DNA of 64,000 nt from Methylotuvimicrobium sp. KM2 (GCF_038051925.1 NZ_CP150634.1:4658300-4722299); one strand, 5' to 3'; positions 1-9,172 are shown, counted from the first letter of the stretch. The notes: generated by a model from the letters alone, not told the origin. Program-made: numbers and translations.

Positions 1-157
1 GGCTTGCCAGCTGTTGCGACAACCAACGCTCCATGCCTTGGCTTTGGATCAGAAACACTTCTTTGGCAAATGGCGAACTTAGCGGCCGGGTTTCGATGAC
101 GGCCGCCAAATGTTCGAGCAAATTTTCGGTTTTATTGGAACTGTGCAGAATGAACAT
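1..157 (-). CDS. recC: RecC, exodeoxyribonuclease V gamma subunit, N-terminal fragment
   Basis: The gene runs off the left edge of the window, so only about the first 52 residues are visible, read leftward from ATG at 157-155. They begin MFILHSSNKTENLL and include the stretch EVFLIQSQGMERWLSQQLA. That stretch is characteristic of the N-terminus of RecC, the subunit of RecBCD that recognises Chi and carries an inactive helicase fold. RecBCD repairs double-strand breaks and degrades linear DNA in the cytoplasm. The identification rests on this N-terminal signature alone. recB and recD would be expected further left, outside the window. I see no strong ribosome site upstream of the ATG. Confidence 0.9.
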   Translation of the reverse strand, partial: MFILHSSNKTENLLEHLAAVIETRPLSSPFAKEVFLIQSQGMERWLSQQLAS

Positions 158-681
158 GGATTGGTTTGATTTTTTTCGGTTTTCGCGGCAAGCTCTTTGC
201 TGGTTAAGGAATTGGCACGAAATTACTTAGGATTCGGTCATAAATGACTTCCCTATTTGAATGCAAGGCAAGCAGGTTCGGTTGCTCGATTGGCAGGTGT
301 CGGCGGCAGGGAAAGCCGCCGTCAAGCCTACACGGACGTATTCACGGCGCCCTGTCAAGCAAGTTACCGAACCTACTATAAAACTCAATAGCACAAGGAA
401 GTTATTTTTCACGAAATCCTTAATCGAGGGAACTTCCACTGATAGTCTCGGCAGCCAAGGTATGGGTTCCCACAGAAGACCATGGGAACCAGAAAACAAT
501 TACCTCGGGCAAAACGATTTGACCATGTAACAAGCGGAGACTGTAAACTAAAGGTATCGGTTAAACTAATGCTCTTGATGGTTACTATAGCCTTTTTTAT
601 CGGAAGCTCCGTAACAAATATTTGTATCATTGGGCTATAAAACATTGAGCTATTAAATACGAACTTTGGAACGATTAAATA
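158..681. other. Intergenic stretch between recC and a small membrane protein gene
   Basis: No gene is supported here. The interval holds a MITE-like repeat (227-423, listed separately). It also holds a short inverted motif around 461-495 in which a GGTATGGGTTCCCAC-type arm faces CCATGGGAACC. The same GGTTCCCA words recur at 12.46-12.55 kb. Open frames over the repeat are by-products of its palindromic structure. The promoter for the rightward genes should lie between about 560 and 680, but no convincing -35/-10 pair stands out. Confidence 0.6.
227..423. repeat. R1 repeat, copy A (MITE-like)
   Basis: About 197 bp with imperfect terminal inverted repeats: TTAGGATTCGGTCATAAATG on the left against the complement of CACGAAATCCTTAA on the right. 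The interior contains the module shared by several families in this window: a GGCGGCAGGGAAAGCCGCC hairpin, then GGACGTATTCACGGCGCCC, ending in GTTACCGAACC. This copy has no 65-bp insertion at the TTCA site. No transposase is encoded, so it would need a helper in trans. Confidence 0.8.
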
Positions 682-858
682 ATGAACGAAACCGAACAAG
701 CTAAAAAGGTAAGACGCTTAACGGCAATCATTTATATTCTGTTAATGCTTTTTTTAGTGATAGGAACCCTCTATTCCGAACAACGTAAGGAACGAGTGCG
801 CGAGGCGCAAAAGCTTGCCGAACAAGGCATTATCGGTCAGCCGATCGAAGCGGAATAA
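682..858 (+). CDS. Small single-pass membrane protein, 58 aa, unknown function
   Basis: A 58-residue open frame from ATG at 682 to TAA at 858. A short basic N-terminus (KKVRR, residues 8-12) precedes one hydrophobic segment at about residues 13-31. A charged, helix-prone tail rich in E, R, K and Q follows. This topology suits an inner-membrane protein with a soluble helix. It lies 34 bp upstream of another membrane protein gene and is probably co-transcribed with it. I do not recognise a family. Support comes from the clean topology, the tight spacing and the absence of a competing frame. The ribosome site is weak and AT-rich. Confidence 0.6.
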   Translation: MNETEQAKKVRRLTAIIYILLMLFLVIGTLYSEQRKERVREAQKLAEQGIIGQPIEAE

Positions 859-892
859 TTCGCACCAGAACTATTAATACAGGAAGCGACTC

Positions 893-1405
893 ATGTTCAT
901 CAATAGCTTGCCGACTCTATTTACCTTTACCGATTTCATCAATCCGATCGAAACCGTCCTCATTCTGGTTTCGCTGTTGTTACTCGTTCATTTTTCCACG
1001 CGAGAAGCGCTTTACGATAGGGCATGGCCGGCGGCGCCCACGCCTTACCAAGCCCTATTAAATATCTGGTTGGGACAGGCGCCGTTATGGAAGGCATTTT
1101 GGCCTTTTTTTATTTTCGTGAACGGCGTTTTTCTTTATATCGATTACCGAATCATGAACGTCACGTTTACGATCGCCAGCTGGAAAACAGTACATGGCAT
1201 GCTCTTCATTCCGGTGATTTGGTGGATCGTTTCGGTCTGGCGGTGTGCCAAATATACCCGCTACCGATTGGCCAACACCTTGGCGAAAACATTGACACTG
1301 TATTTATTATTCGACTGTTTTTTGCGCTTCGTCATTAGCGCTTATTATCCGAATAGTTTTTTCGATTGCCGTTTGTTGGTCATGGAGTATGGCGATTGCT
1401 TTTGA
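893..1405 (+). CDS. Hypothetical inner-membrane protein, 170 aa
   Basis: An AGGAA ribosome site stands nine bases before the ATG. The protein is strongly hydrophobic, with about four predicted membrane spans: residues 15-33, 66-86, 100-115 and 130-150. It is rich in aromatic residues (W, F, Y). The tail carries two cysteines near the C-terminus (DCRLL and GDCF). No enzymatic motif is visible and I cannot assign a family. It lies between a 58-aa membrane protein and a 117-aa soluble protein, all on the plus strand with short gaps, so one transcript is likely. It may be a small membrane-complex subunit, but that is speculation. Confidence 0.7.
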   Translation: MFINSLPTLFTFTDFINPIETVLILVSLLLLVHFSTREALYDRAWPAAPTPYQALLNIWLGQAPLWKAFWPFFIFVNGVFLYIDYRIMNVTFTIASWKTVHGMLFIPVIWWIVSVWRCAKYTRYRLANTLAKTLTLYLLFDCFLRFVISAYYPNSFFDCRLLVMEYGDCF

Positions 1406-1456
1406 GTAAGGTGTGTGTAGAATCGAATACTCCAACCATTAAGCGGAGGACATGTT

Positions 1457-1810
1457 ATGAGCTGCTGCGACGACCCCACCGAAATTCACAAAATCGATCC
1501 ACGGGAGTTAGTCCGCGAACAACAACATTACGGTAATCTGGTTCGCGATTTATTCACCGACGATCCCGAAAAAGTCCTGCTCAAACTACTAAACGAAAGC
1601 AATGCATATCTCAGGGAACTAGCCGCATTAAGAGCCCATTACCCGTCGGTTCGATTGCGAGCGATCGAATTGTTGGATAAACAAAGTCAAGCGGTACTCG
1701 ACCAATTGATTGAGCAAGAACCGGATTCGTCATTCGGAGCCGCCGCAAAACAGCGCATAGAACAGTTAATTAACGAAACAGGCCTATTCGGCAAATTGTT
1801 CAAGTCCTAA
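1457..1810 (+). CDS. Hypothetical helical protein, 117 aa
   Basis: A strong GGAGG site precedes the ATG by about seven bases. The protein starts MSCCDDPTEIHKIDP, with a Cys-Cys pair at residues 3-4, then continues as amphipathic alpha helices. The run of alternating hydrophobic and charged residues (LLKLLNESNAYLRELAALRAH, then VRLRAIELLDKQ) resembles a small HEAT/ARM-like scaffold. There is no signal peptide or membrane span, so it is probably cytosolic. It is likely co-transcribed with its neighbours. A scaffold or chaperone-like role is only inferred from the helical repeats. Confidence 0.7.
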   Translation: MSCCDDPTEIHKIDPRELVREQQHYGNLVRDLFTDDPEKVLLKLLNESNAYLRELAALRAHYPSVRLRAIELLDKQSQAVLDQLIEQEPDSSFGAAAKQRIEQLINETGLFGKLFKS

Positions 1811-1851
1811 TCGACCCAAGCACAATTAAAATAACTACACGAGGCGGAATC

Positions 1852-2229
1852 ATGAAATCATTAGCACTCATCGGAACACTTGTCTTAATGACAGCTGCAA
1901 CCAACTGTTGGGCTTACGGTAGCAGCAGTAGCACCAAATCCTGCGATAAGCCTCGCTTCAGCGACTTCACGCCGGCCGAAAAATCGGAAGTTCCCGCGCA
2001 ATCGGCCTTTTCATTTAGCGCATCCGGCGTTAGCGATCCGAACACTATTAAAGTCACCGTTAAAAACCAACCTGTAGAGCTTATCATCAACGAAAAAGGC
2101 ATTGGTTATGAAGTTTCGGGTAATTTGCCTGAAAACTTAAGCGACACCTATGCCAGGATAGCCATCAGCGCCGACGGCCGCAACCGCTGCAAAGGAACGG
2201 GTGGCTGGTTAGTCAAGATTACAGACTGA
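1852..2229 (+). CDS. Secreted/periplasmic protein, 125 aa, unknown
   Basis: The N-terminus is a classical Sec signal peptide (MKSLALIGTLVLMTAATNCWA, cleavage expected after residue 21-22). A Ser-rich linker follows, then a compact beta-rich domain. The pattern (FSFSASGVSDPNTIKVTV, then VELIINEKGIGYEVSG) resembles an immunoglobulin-like or carboxypeptidase-regulatory fold. Two mature cysteines, one after the Ser-rich linker and one near the end (RCKG), could form a disulfide. A good AGGCGG ribosome site precedes the ATG. It is last in a run of four plus-strand small genes. The signal peptide is clear; the function is unknown. Confidence 0.75.
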   Translation: MKSLALIGTLVLMTAATNCWAYGSSSSTKSCDKPRFSDFTPAEKSEVPAQSAFSFSASGVSDPNTIKVTVKNQPVELIINEKGIGYEVSGNLPENLSDTYARIAISADGRNRCKGTGGWLVKITD

Positions 2230-2384
2230 CCATTCTTAAAAACTCGAAATCAGCCGGTGAAAAGCTTGGCGTTCTATCCATTAGCCGTAGGGGGTAGGGT
2301 ACGCTGCGCGTACTATGGCGGCTTATGTAGACACTTATGCTCGGACAAACAAGACGATTCGAAACTAGGCCGGTCACCCCCCCT

Positions 2385-5300
2385 TCAAGCTTCACAAGTT
2401 TCGATGAATTTTCCGTAATCGGCGCTGGGCCGGCCTAAATGATAGCCTTGAGCCAAATCGATGCCGAGTTCCTTGAGCATCTGCAAAGTTGCCGCGTCCT
2501 CGACAAATTCGGCTAAGACTGTTTTATGCATACCTTTTGCGATACCGACCATCGCTTTGACAAATATTTGATTCTCTCGGTTATTCGGCAAATCACGAAT
2601 AAACATGCCATCGATTTTTAAAATATCGACTTCCAGATATTTTAAGTAAGCAAAAGTGGAAAAACCGCTGCCGAAATCGTCCAGGCAAACCGTGCAACCC
2701 GCTTGGCGAATGCCTTCGATAAAGCGCTGTGCATCGCGGATATCCGAAACCGCAGCGGTTTCGGTCAACTCGATGATCAAGCGGTTCGCATCGACTCGGT
2801 TTTCTTCCAAGCAAGCGCGAATAAATTGCGGCAATTCGGGGTCGTCGAACGAACGTCCCGAAATATTAACCGCCAAGGACGGTAAAGTGGAATTTTCGCT
2901 TAATAAGGCAATACTGCTCCGTAAAACCCAACGGTCGATTTCCAGTATCTGCCCGCTATTTTCGGCGATTGGGATAAATTGGCCGGGCATGACTAATTGC
3001 TCGGGATGTTGCGGATCGCGCATGCGAACCAGCACTTCGAAATGACAGAGTTGACCGTTATCGACTCGATAGATGCCTTGAAAATGCAATTCCAACAAAT
3101 CTTGCCGTAAAGCTTGTTCGATGCGTTGACGCCAAGACATTCTTTCCATTGCCGCGCCGGAGTTGTCGCGCTTGGGATCGTAAACGGCCCAAGTGTTTTT
3201 TCCATTGGCTTTGGCCTGATACATCGCGGTATCGGCATGGGCCACCAATTCCTCGACCGTTCCTCCGTGTTCCGGAAAGAAAGCCAAGCCGACACTGGTC
3301 GTAAGACGAATATTGGTGCCCCGAAACCGGAACGGGATCGACGCGACGGCTTGATTAATCCGATTCGGCAACACCGAAATGTCGTTTTGCGGATGTAGAT
3401 AACTCAATATCGCAAACTCGTCGCCGCCCAAACGCGCGAATATCTCAATCTCGCGTAAAACCACCGAAATTTCGCCGGCAATCCGCACCAGCACGGTATC
3501 GCCGGCTCGATGACCGAAGTTATCGTTAATGTATTTAAATTCATCCAAATCGAAATAGATGAGCGCAAATTTATCGTGATTGCGGCGCGCCATTGCAATC
3601 ATGTGATCGAGCTGTTCTTGAAAACGGTGTCGATTATAAAGTCCGGTTAATGCATCGTGTTCGGCTAAATAAAGCAATTGCTGAGCGGTTTGCCGCTCGT
3701 GGGTAATGTCTTCATAAATCCACAATCGGCCTAAAATTCGCCCCTCGGTATCGGTCACCGGATAAGAAACTTGGGTCAGAATGCGACCGTCGTAGAGATC
3801 CAGTTCGAAACGTTCGCTGATTTCATGCGTATCCAGGACTTTCAACACGTATTTGGAGGCATGATCGGGCCGCGCGAATCGGTGCGTCGAATTTTCCAAT
3901 ACGAATTGAGTCGATTTGCCGACCGGATCCAAATCGTCTTCTATAGCCCACATTCGGCGAAAGGCAAGATTAACGTATTCAATGGCGCCGGCCTTGTCTT
4001 CGAACAAAATGCCGATGCTCATCGCCGATAACAATGCCGCCATCCGGCCTTGTTCGGCTTCGGCAACGATGCGTAACTCCCGTTGTTTTTGTTCGGCGCG
4101 GCTCAAGTCTTCGAAGGATTGTTGAAGGGCCAATTCGGCTTGTTTCAATTCGGTAATGTCCTGCACGGTACCGACGGCGCCAATCATTTTTTGCTGGCGA
4201 TCGAACTCCAATTCGGCTCGTTCGCGTAACCATTTGACCTTGCCGTCGATCAATGCTCGGTGTTCGATGTTGTACTCGGCCCCTTTTAAAGCGGCTTGCC
4301 AAGCTCGATCGACAAACGCTCGGTCGTCCTCATGAACGCGCGCCAAAAACTCTTCATAGTTCAACGGCATGCCCGGCGGCACACCGAATATCCGGTAAGT
4401 CTCGGGCGACCATTCCAAACCGTTGTCGGTCTGATTTAAATACCAACTTCCGATATGGGCAACGCTTTGCGCACGGTTCAAGTTTTCTTGGCTTCGCCGA
4501 AGCGATTCCTCGATAAGTTGCCGCTCCTCGATTTCCTGTTTTAATTTTTCATTCGCGCGCTCTAATTGTGCGGTGCGTGCGGTAATGGTAGTTTCCAAGC
4601 GGGCATTCAAATCGGCCAATTGCGCCGATGCTTGAAACTCCCTACGATGTTTTTCGACATTAACCCGATACAGCATGATGCCGGTCGCCGTCGCCAAAGT
4701 CAAAGCGCACAAGGTACGAAAGGCTTCGATAGGAATTCCTGTTGTAGCTAAAAAAATCCGGGCGTCGACAAGGCTTTGTGTAGCAAACCAAGGAGCGTTA
4801 ACGACCAATCCGGTAAAAAGGCTATAGAAAGCCAGACTATAGCCGGCTAACTGCATTGCAAGGTTGAGTTTGAGTGTACTTAAATACGGTCGGTTGCGGT
4901 ACTCGTAAACTAAAAACGCGATGCCAGACGAAGCCGCCCCGGGAAAACCGAGCAAATAGCGAATGCCGCTATCGAATGTAGCGGCGTAATTTTGTGTTAG
5001 GGCCGCCGTTATGCCGGCAATTAGTAGGGAAACAACGGGTAATAAACGGATGTATTTTAGCCGGCGTCGGTTATTTTCGGAATGACATGTTAGCACCAGC
5101 CAAAAGCGTCGTGAGAATTCGAACAAAGCATAAAAGGAAGCGAAGCTTAATAAGTTTCCGACCAAGGAATTTTTTTCATTTAAGGAACCCTCAATTAGCT
5201 CCCAAGCACATTGAAGCTCGCTAATGCCATGCAAGATTCCGAAGCGAGCCAACCAAATCAGTATTGTCGAAAAAGGCAGAACCGAATTATCCTTGGGTTG

Positions 5301-5396
5301 CAAATAAATCGCCGCGGCCAGGAATAAAAAAGCCATACCGTAAACCAGATAGATTTCCGTCATATGGGCTTGAATGACCGGCGATAAGGTATCCAT
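2385..5396 (-). CDS. Membrane PAS-PAS-GGDEF-EAL cyclic-di-GMP signalling protein
   Basis: A 1003-residue sensor that probably makes or degrades cyclic-di-GMP at the inner membrane. Residues 15-245 hold about seven membrane spans, like a MASE-type sensory region. A coiled coil follows at 250-305, then a PAS domain at about 306-420 and a second PAS at 445-565. The diguanylate cyclase domain spans 575-740 with an intact LGGDEF signature at 656-661. The phosphodiesterase domain spans 755-1000. Its signature reads EVL (787-789) instead of EAL, but the other motifs are present: ELTE at 877, DDFGSGFS from 906, and KIDG at 927. The I-site position reads REIE rather than RxxD, so product inhibition may be lost. 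An AGGA site precedes the ATG. It is monocistronic. Confidence 0.93.
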   Translation of the reverse strand: MDTLSPVIQAHMTEIYLVYGMAFLFLAAAIYLQPKDNSVLPFSTILIWLARFGILHGISELQCAWELIEGSLNEKNSLVGNLLSFASFYALFEFSRRFWLVLTCHSENNRRRLKYIRLLPVVSLLIAGITAALTQNYAATFDSGIRYLLGFPGAASSGIAFLVYEYRNRPYLSTLKLNLAMQLAGYSLAFYSLFTGLVVNAPWFATQSLVDARIFLATTGIPIEAFRTLCALTLATATGIMLYRVNVEKHRREFQASAQLADLNARLETTITARTAQLERANEKLKQEIEERQLIEESLRRSQENLNRAQSVAHIGSWYLNQTDNGLEWSPETYRIFGVPPGMPLNYEEFLARVHEDDRAFVDRAWQAALKGAEYNIEHRALIDGKVKWLRERAELEFDRQQKMIGAVGTVQDITELKQAELALQQSFEDLSRAEQKQRELRIVAEAEQGRMAALLSAMSIGILFEDKAGAIEYVNLAFRRMWAIEDDLDPVGKSTQFVLENSTHRFARPDHASKYVLKVLDTHEISERFELDLYDGRILTQVSYPVTDTEGRILGRLWIYEDITHERQTAQQLLYLAEHDALTGLYNRHRFQEQLDHMIAMARRNHDKFALIYFDLDEFKYINDNFGHRAGDTVLVRIAGEISVVLREIEIFARLGGDEFAILSYLHPQNDISVLPNRINQAVASIPFRFRGTNIRLTTSVGLAFFPEHGGTVEELVAHADTAMYQAKANGKNTWAVYDPKRDNSGAAMERMSWRQRIEQALRQDLLELHFQGIYRVDNGQLCHFEVLVRMRDPQHPEQLVMPGQFIPIAENSGQILEIDRWVLRSSIALLSENSTLPSLAVNISGRSFDDPELPQFIRACLEENRVDANRLIIELTETAAVSDIRDAQRFIEGIRQAGCTVCLDDFGSGFSTFAYLKYLEVDILKIDGMFIRDLPNNRENQIFVKAMVGIAKGMHKTVLAEFVEDAATLQMLKELGIDLAQGYHLGRPSADYGKFIETCEA

Positions 5397-5467
5397 AAAC
5401 GAGTTCCTAATTGTTGTTATTTTTTGGCTTCGTGTGTTTTTCTATAAACCTAACGTTCATGAAGGCG

Positions 5468-5705
5468 CGGTCACTCGCCCGACAGGACGCCGTGAACCCA
5501 GCACCTAAATTATCAAAGATAGTTAATCATAGCCAATGGGCTATGGAATTTAGGTGCTGGGTGAATACGTCCGTGTAGGCTCGACGGCGGCTCCCTGCCG
5601 CCGACGCCTGTCGGTCGAGCAACCGCACCATCTTCGGAACCGGCATTATTTTTCATATCGAAAAATTAGATCAGGAGTCCGAATCCACGAACTTTCACAG
5701 TAAAA
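5468..5705. repeat. R1-related composite repeat, copy E, carrying the 65-bp palindrome
   Basis: The inner module matches the R1 family in inverted orientation: GGACGCCGTGAA, the inserted 65-bp palindrome, TGAATACGTCC, then GGCGGCTCCCTGCCGCC. The outer flanks differ from R1 copies A-D. They match instead the copy near 29.14-29.38 kb, including the right-hand words TATCGAAAAATTAGAT and TTTCACAGTAA. The boundaries are approximate. Confidence 0.7.
5497..5561. mobile_element. 65-bp palindromic mini-element, copy 1
   Basis: Begins CCCAGCACCTAAATT and ends with its exact complement AATTTAGGTGCTGGG, giving 15-bp perfect inverted ends. A second CATAG/CTATG pair lies inside. It is flanked on both sides by TGAA (5493-5496 and 5562-5565), which looks like a 4-bp target duplication. 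Compared with uninterrupted R1 copies, the empty site reads CGCCGTGAATACGTCC. Confidence 0.85.
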
Positions 5706-6157
5706 AGAGCGCTTAGAATTTGATATAGACCGTTCATGCCAAGCCCTAGTCTCTAAAACTATCATGATTACTTAGAACCTTCAGCCAATTTACTTTGGCT
5801 TAGAGCTCCCGCCCGGGTCCCGTTAGGCCGCGCCGAGCACTGACGATTTTGCCGAGAATAGCCCGCCAGGGGAGCGGCAGGGATGCCGCTCGTTTTCGGA
5901 GGGCTAGGGATAGCCCTTCCGAAAACCCTCGGCAAAATCGTCAGCGCGCAGGATACAGCGGCCTCCGGGTGTCTTTTCTTTTGGATACTTTTCTTTGGAC
6001 AAGCAAAGAAAAGTATCGCGGCTGTCGGTCCGCGAACCGACTCCACATAAACGTCGCGATAGCGACACAAAACCTTGTCTGGACTTCAAATAGGCTGAAG
6101 CTTATACGTAATCAGGAAAACTATGGCATCGACAAGGTATCAGGCAACTTCGATGGT

Positions 6158-7528
6158 TTATTTAACGATGCGGTAACACGGTTTATATGTCTTGCCGGGC
6201 AGCTTCATGCGTTGTTGATTGACAAACGCGCTCAACAATTCGTCTACCGGCCCCATGATTTCGGCATCTCCTTTAATCTCGAAATGGCCGTGCTGTTCTA
6301 TCGCTCTAATTCCATCATCTTTAACGTTGCCGGCGACTATACCGGAAAACACCCGGCGCAGATTCGCGGCCAAACGATGACTTTCCTGATCTTTATGCAA
6401 TTTCAGGGCGGCCATGCTTTGGTGGGTCGGAGTGAAGGGTTGTTGAAACTCGGGGCTGATTTTTAAACCCCAGTTAAAATAATAAGCGTCTTCGCGCTGC
6501 TGGCGAAATTCGCGCACCCGCTGCATACCTTCTTTCATATCTCGCGCGACCCGGGCCGGATCGTCGATAATGATTTTGTAACGTTGTTGCGCGGCCAGAC
6601 CTAAGGTCTCGCCTATAAAACGGTTGATTTGCTTGAAATATTCCTCGGTGTTTGCCGGTCCGGTAAAGATTAGCGGAAACGGAATGTCCTTGTTGTCGGG
6701 ATGCAGCAAAATGCCCAATAAATATAATATTTCCTCGGCCGTACCGACTCCTCCCGGGAATACGACGATACCGTGGCCGGCCCTGACGAAGGCTTCGAGC
6801 CGTTTTTCGATATCCGGCATGATCACCAAATCGTTAACGATCGGATTCGGCGCTTCGGCAGCGATGATGCCCGGCTCGGTAATACCGATATAATGCCCGG
6901 TACCGATACGCTGCTTGGCATGACCAATCGTTGCGCCTTTCATCGGCCCTTTCATCGCGCCGGGGCCGCAGCCGGTGCAAATATCCAGTCCCCGCAAGCC
7001 CATTTGATAACCAACCACTTTCGAATAATCGTATTCCTCGCGCGAAATCGAATGACCGCCCCAGCAAACCACCAGTTGGGGCAGCTTGCCGGCTTTCAAG
7101 ATATTGGCATTGCGCAGTATATGAAAAACCGAATTGGTCACGCCTTCGGAGCTTTGCAAATCGAATTTCGGGTTATCGTTGATCTCGTCGCTGACATAGA
7201 TAATATCGCGTAAAACGGCAAACAAATGTTCTTTGATGCCTTTGATCATGTGGCCGTCGACGAATGCGGTGGCCGGTGCGCCTTTTACTTCGAGTTTGAT
7301 GCCTCGCTCTTCCTGAATAACTCGGATTTCAAAGGATTTGTAGCGTTCGAGCAGTTCCTTGCCGTCATCCATATAATTACCGCAATTCAACACCGCGAGC
7401 GAGCAATTGTGTAGTAAACGGTAAAGCCCGCCTTGACTGGTATCGAGTAATTTGTTGACTTCGGTTTTGGACAAAACGGCCAAGTGGCCGGCCGGAGAAA
7501 TTCTTGCGTCTACGACATCGTGTTTCAT
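6158..7528 (-). CDS. ppnN: PpnN, pyrimidine/purine nucleotide 5'-monophosphate nucleosidase (LOG family)
   Basis: This 456-aa protein should cleave the N-glycosidic bond of nucleoside monophosphates to free base and ribose 5-phosphate, a cytosolic step of nucleotide salvage. In Escherichia coli the homologue (YgdH) is controlled by (p)ppGpp. The whole length resembles PpnN, including the N-terminal DUF4478-like region and the central LOG domain with GGHSI, GCGPGAM, and the PGGVGTAEE signature. The C-terminal SGIVAGNVKDDGIRAIE stretch also matches. The open frame extends 25 codons further up to 7603, but that extension overlaps a repeat. The ATG at 7528 has an AAGGA site four bases before it and aligns with known starts, so I chose it. 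Confidence 0.95.
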   Translation of the reverse strand: MKHDVVDARISPAGHLAVLSKTEVNKLLDTSQGGLYRLLHNCSLAVLNCGNYMDDGKELLERYKSFEIRVIQEERGIKLEVKGAPATAFVDGHMIKGIKEHLFAVLRDIIYVSDEINDNPKFDLQSSEGVTNSVFHILRNANILKAGKLPQLVVCWGGHSISREEYDYSKVVGYQMGLRGLDICTGCGPGAMKGPMKGATIGHAKQRIGTGHYIGITEPGIIAAEAPNPIVNDLVIMPDIEKRLEAFVRAGHGIVVFPGGVGTAEEILYLLGILLHPDNKDIPFPLIFTGPANTEEYFKQINRFIGETLGLAAQQRYKIIIDDPARVARDMKEGMQRVREFRQQREDAYYFNWGLKISPEFQQPFTPTHQSMAALKLHKDQESHRLAANLRRVFSGIVAGNVKDDGIRAIEQHGHFEIKGDAEIMGPVDELLSAFVNQQRMKLPGKTYKPCYRIVK

Positions 7529-7561
7529 ATTTTCCTTAGGATGTGCTGCGGTGTTCTTAAA

Positions 7562-7742
7562 ATATAGTCCATAGGCTATGGCTAATTGTCTTGGATAATT
7601 CATCCAACACCTAACTGAACCATGATTTCTGTATCATAGCCAAATACCTATGGATTTTAGGTGCTGGGTCTTCGACGGTCACCCCGGAGCCTCTGCCTCT
7701 GTACACTAATGCCAAAACTTGAAGTCCGAGAGGTATACCAAA
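7562..7742. repeat. Decayed palindrome copies and half of an R3 repeat
   Basis: Two diverged pieces of the 65-bp palindrome lie side by side. 7562-7598 is an inverted internal part. 7606-7668 is an almost full copy ending TTTTAGGTGCTGGGT. It is followed by one arm of the R3 family (about 7669-7742), ending GAAGTCCGAGAGGTATACC. This looks like an old R3-plus-palindrome composite that has lost its left half. It overlaps the unused N-terminal extension of ppnN. Confidence 0.6.
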
Positions 7743-7789
7743 AAATCAGTGGCGGTGGCTCAGCATATGGGCTGCGCGAATTTACCGAA

Positions 7790-8029
7790 TCAATCACCGT
7801 TATTCTTGTTTTCGCTGCTTATTTCTTGTTCGGGTATTTCGTTTTCAACTGGCGTCTGCCCGGCATTAAGCGTGCGTAGTTCTTTTAAAATGGATCGCAA
7901 AATACGCGTTTGCCGGTCTTGCTTCGCTTTGATACCAAACACGGCAAACGGCAGTAATGTCCATAACATAACCAGTAGAATTAGCACAACCAAGCCGGCT
8001 ATATGCAATTGAGGTAATAAATCAGTCAT
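7790..8029 (-). CDS. Small membrane protein, 79 aa, unknown
   Basis: One hydrophobic span (about residues 10-32, GLVVLILLVMLWTLLPFAVFG) is followed by a basic, helical tail (KAKQDRQTRILRSILKEL) and an acidic C-terminus (NEIPEQEISSENKNNGD). The shape suggests a single-pass inner-membrane protein with a cytoplasmic coil. It is encoded on the same strand as, and 65 bp downstream of, the DUF3014 gene, so the two are probably co-transcribed. The ribosome site is weak. No family is recognised. Confidence 0.6.
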   Translation of the reverse strand: MTDLLPQLHIAGLVVLILLVMLWTLLPFAVFGIKAKQDRQTRILRSILKELRTLNAGQTPVENEIPEQEISSENKNNGD

Positions 8030-8094
8030 CGTTTATGTCGGGGTTAATCGTCAGGAAGTGTTTATCGTAGGCTAATCGGTTAAATCCGGCATTT

Positions 8095-8955
8095 TTAATT
8101 CGCATCATTCATGTTTATCAAAGCCTCGATCAATAAACGCAATTTATTTTGAATGATACGGGTATTTTGCGGCCCCATTCTGAGCATTTGTTTTTGAACG
8201 GGACTAAGCGCTTCCAGATCCTTATCGGCAAATTGATACAATACCGACGGTTTCACCAGTGCAATTCGCGTTTCGACGATCGGTGCCGATAAAATTTCGG
8301 CGCCTGCTTTTTTGATCAAGTCCTCTAATCGATAACTGTCCGGATAACCGAATTGTGCAAAGACTTCTTGGCAAAGCGGCCTGATTTCTTGATAAAGCGC
8401 CAAAATATCATGGACGTTGATCGAATCGATTGCTTCGGCGAACGCGTTATAACGCTGATAACTTTTGGACGGAAGATAAAGTCCTTGTGGGTCTTCCTCG
8501 GCAATGAACGGTTCACCCAAGCTGAGCCAGCGCATATGCTTATGAAGGCGCTGACCTTGAGAAAAGTCGTTGATAATCAGAATAATCTTACGAATCTGTT
8601 CGTCCGATCTCAACCAGTAGGCAAGTTCAGGCGATAACTCGGTCAATTTTTCGTCGATAAAGCCGTCGCTTTCTTTAAGACTGGGTACAACTGTAGGCGC
8701 CGTTTCTTCTGTATCGGCTTGTTCGATATCTTTTTTTAACTCGTTATCCGACAAAAAATCGGGCACTAATGTCTCATCAAGTTTTGTTGCCGAGGGAACC
8801 GGCAACTCATAAGTTTCTAAACCTACATCAGATTCAATCGTCTGCGTCGAACGCCAATATAGCCATGCGCCCCCGGCAATAATTAATAGCAGTATTAACA
8901 AGAAAACGATCATTCCGATCGGTTTTCTTCGTTGATACAAATCATAGCGTCCCAT
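8095..8955 (-). CDS. DUF3014 domain protein, membrane-anchored, 286 aa
   Basis: The N-terminus has a short cytoplasmic stretch, then one membrane anchor at about residues 13-33 (IGMIVFLLILLLIIAGGAWL). A low-complexity acidic linker (60-100) leads to a globular domain (100-286), presumably periplasmic. The segment from SPELAYWLRSDEQIRKIILIIND through FGYPDSYRLEDLIKKAGAEIL matches my recollection of the DUF3014 family, whose function is not known. A very strong purine-rich ribosome site (GGGGGAGA) precedes the ATG. A small membrane protein gene follows on the same strand. Confidence 0.8.
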   Translation of the reverse strand: MGRYDLYQRRKPIGMIVFLLILLLIIAGGAWLYWRSTQTIESDVGLETYELPVPSATKLDETLVPDFLSDNELKKDIEQADTEETAPTVVPSLKESDGFIDEKLTELSPELAYWLRSDEQIRKIILIINDFSQGQRLHKHMRWLSLGEPFIAEEDPQGLYLPSKSYQRYNAFAEAIDSINVHDILALYQEIRPLCQEVFAQFGYPDSYRLEDLIKKAGAEILSAPIVETRIALVKPSVLYQFADKDLEALSPVQKQMLRMGPQNTRIIQNKLRLLIEALINMNDAN

Positions 8956-9172
8956 GTTCTCCCCCTTTTATCATTATGTATTTTCATCTCAGGAATACTT
9001 CGAATTGGCATATTTTCGTCAAACACAACTCGAAATTCCCGGATAGCAGACGTTTTTTGCGGGTAGCCTATCAAATCCCTAGTCTTTCATGGAAACGTCA
9101 TCGAACGGTTAACAAGTTGTAACATTATCCCGGTAGTTTAGCCGCCATGTACCGTTTTTGGGATCTATTGCA

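Larger units (their letters stand above)
5397..6157. other. Repeat-filled intergenic region
   Basis: No gene is supported. It contains an R1-like composite repeat with a nested 65-bp palindrome (listed separately). A longer inverted structure follows at about 5845-5945, where CTGACGATTTTGCCGAG faces CTCGGCAAAATCGTCAG. Next comes a TTTTCTTTGGACAAGCAAAGAAAA palindrome-like segment (5985-6017), a type of short repeat seen around many proteobacterial genes. Open frames on both strands here are products of the palindromes. Confidence 0.6.

Noticed and set aside
227..530. Frames on both strands over the R1 repeat
   Set aside because: They follow the inverted repeats and recur at other R1 copies (for example 10254-10514), with no protein conservation expected.
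5849..6466. A 205-aa plus-strand frame near ppnN
   Set aside because: Its first half lies over palindromic repeats and its second half is antisense to conserved ppnN sequence.
7529..7603. A 25-codon N-terminal extension of ppnN
   Set aside because: It overlaps decayed repeat sequence, lacks a ribosome site, and known PpnN proteins begin at the internal methionine.
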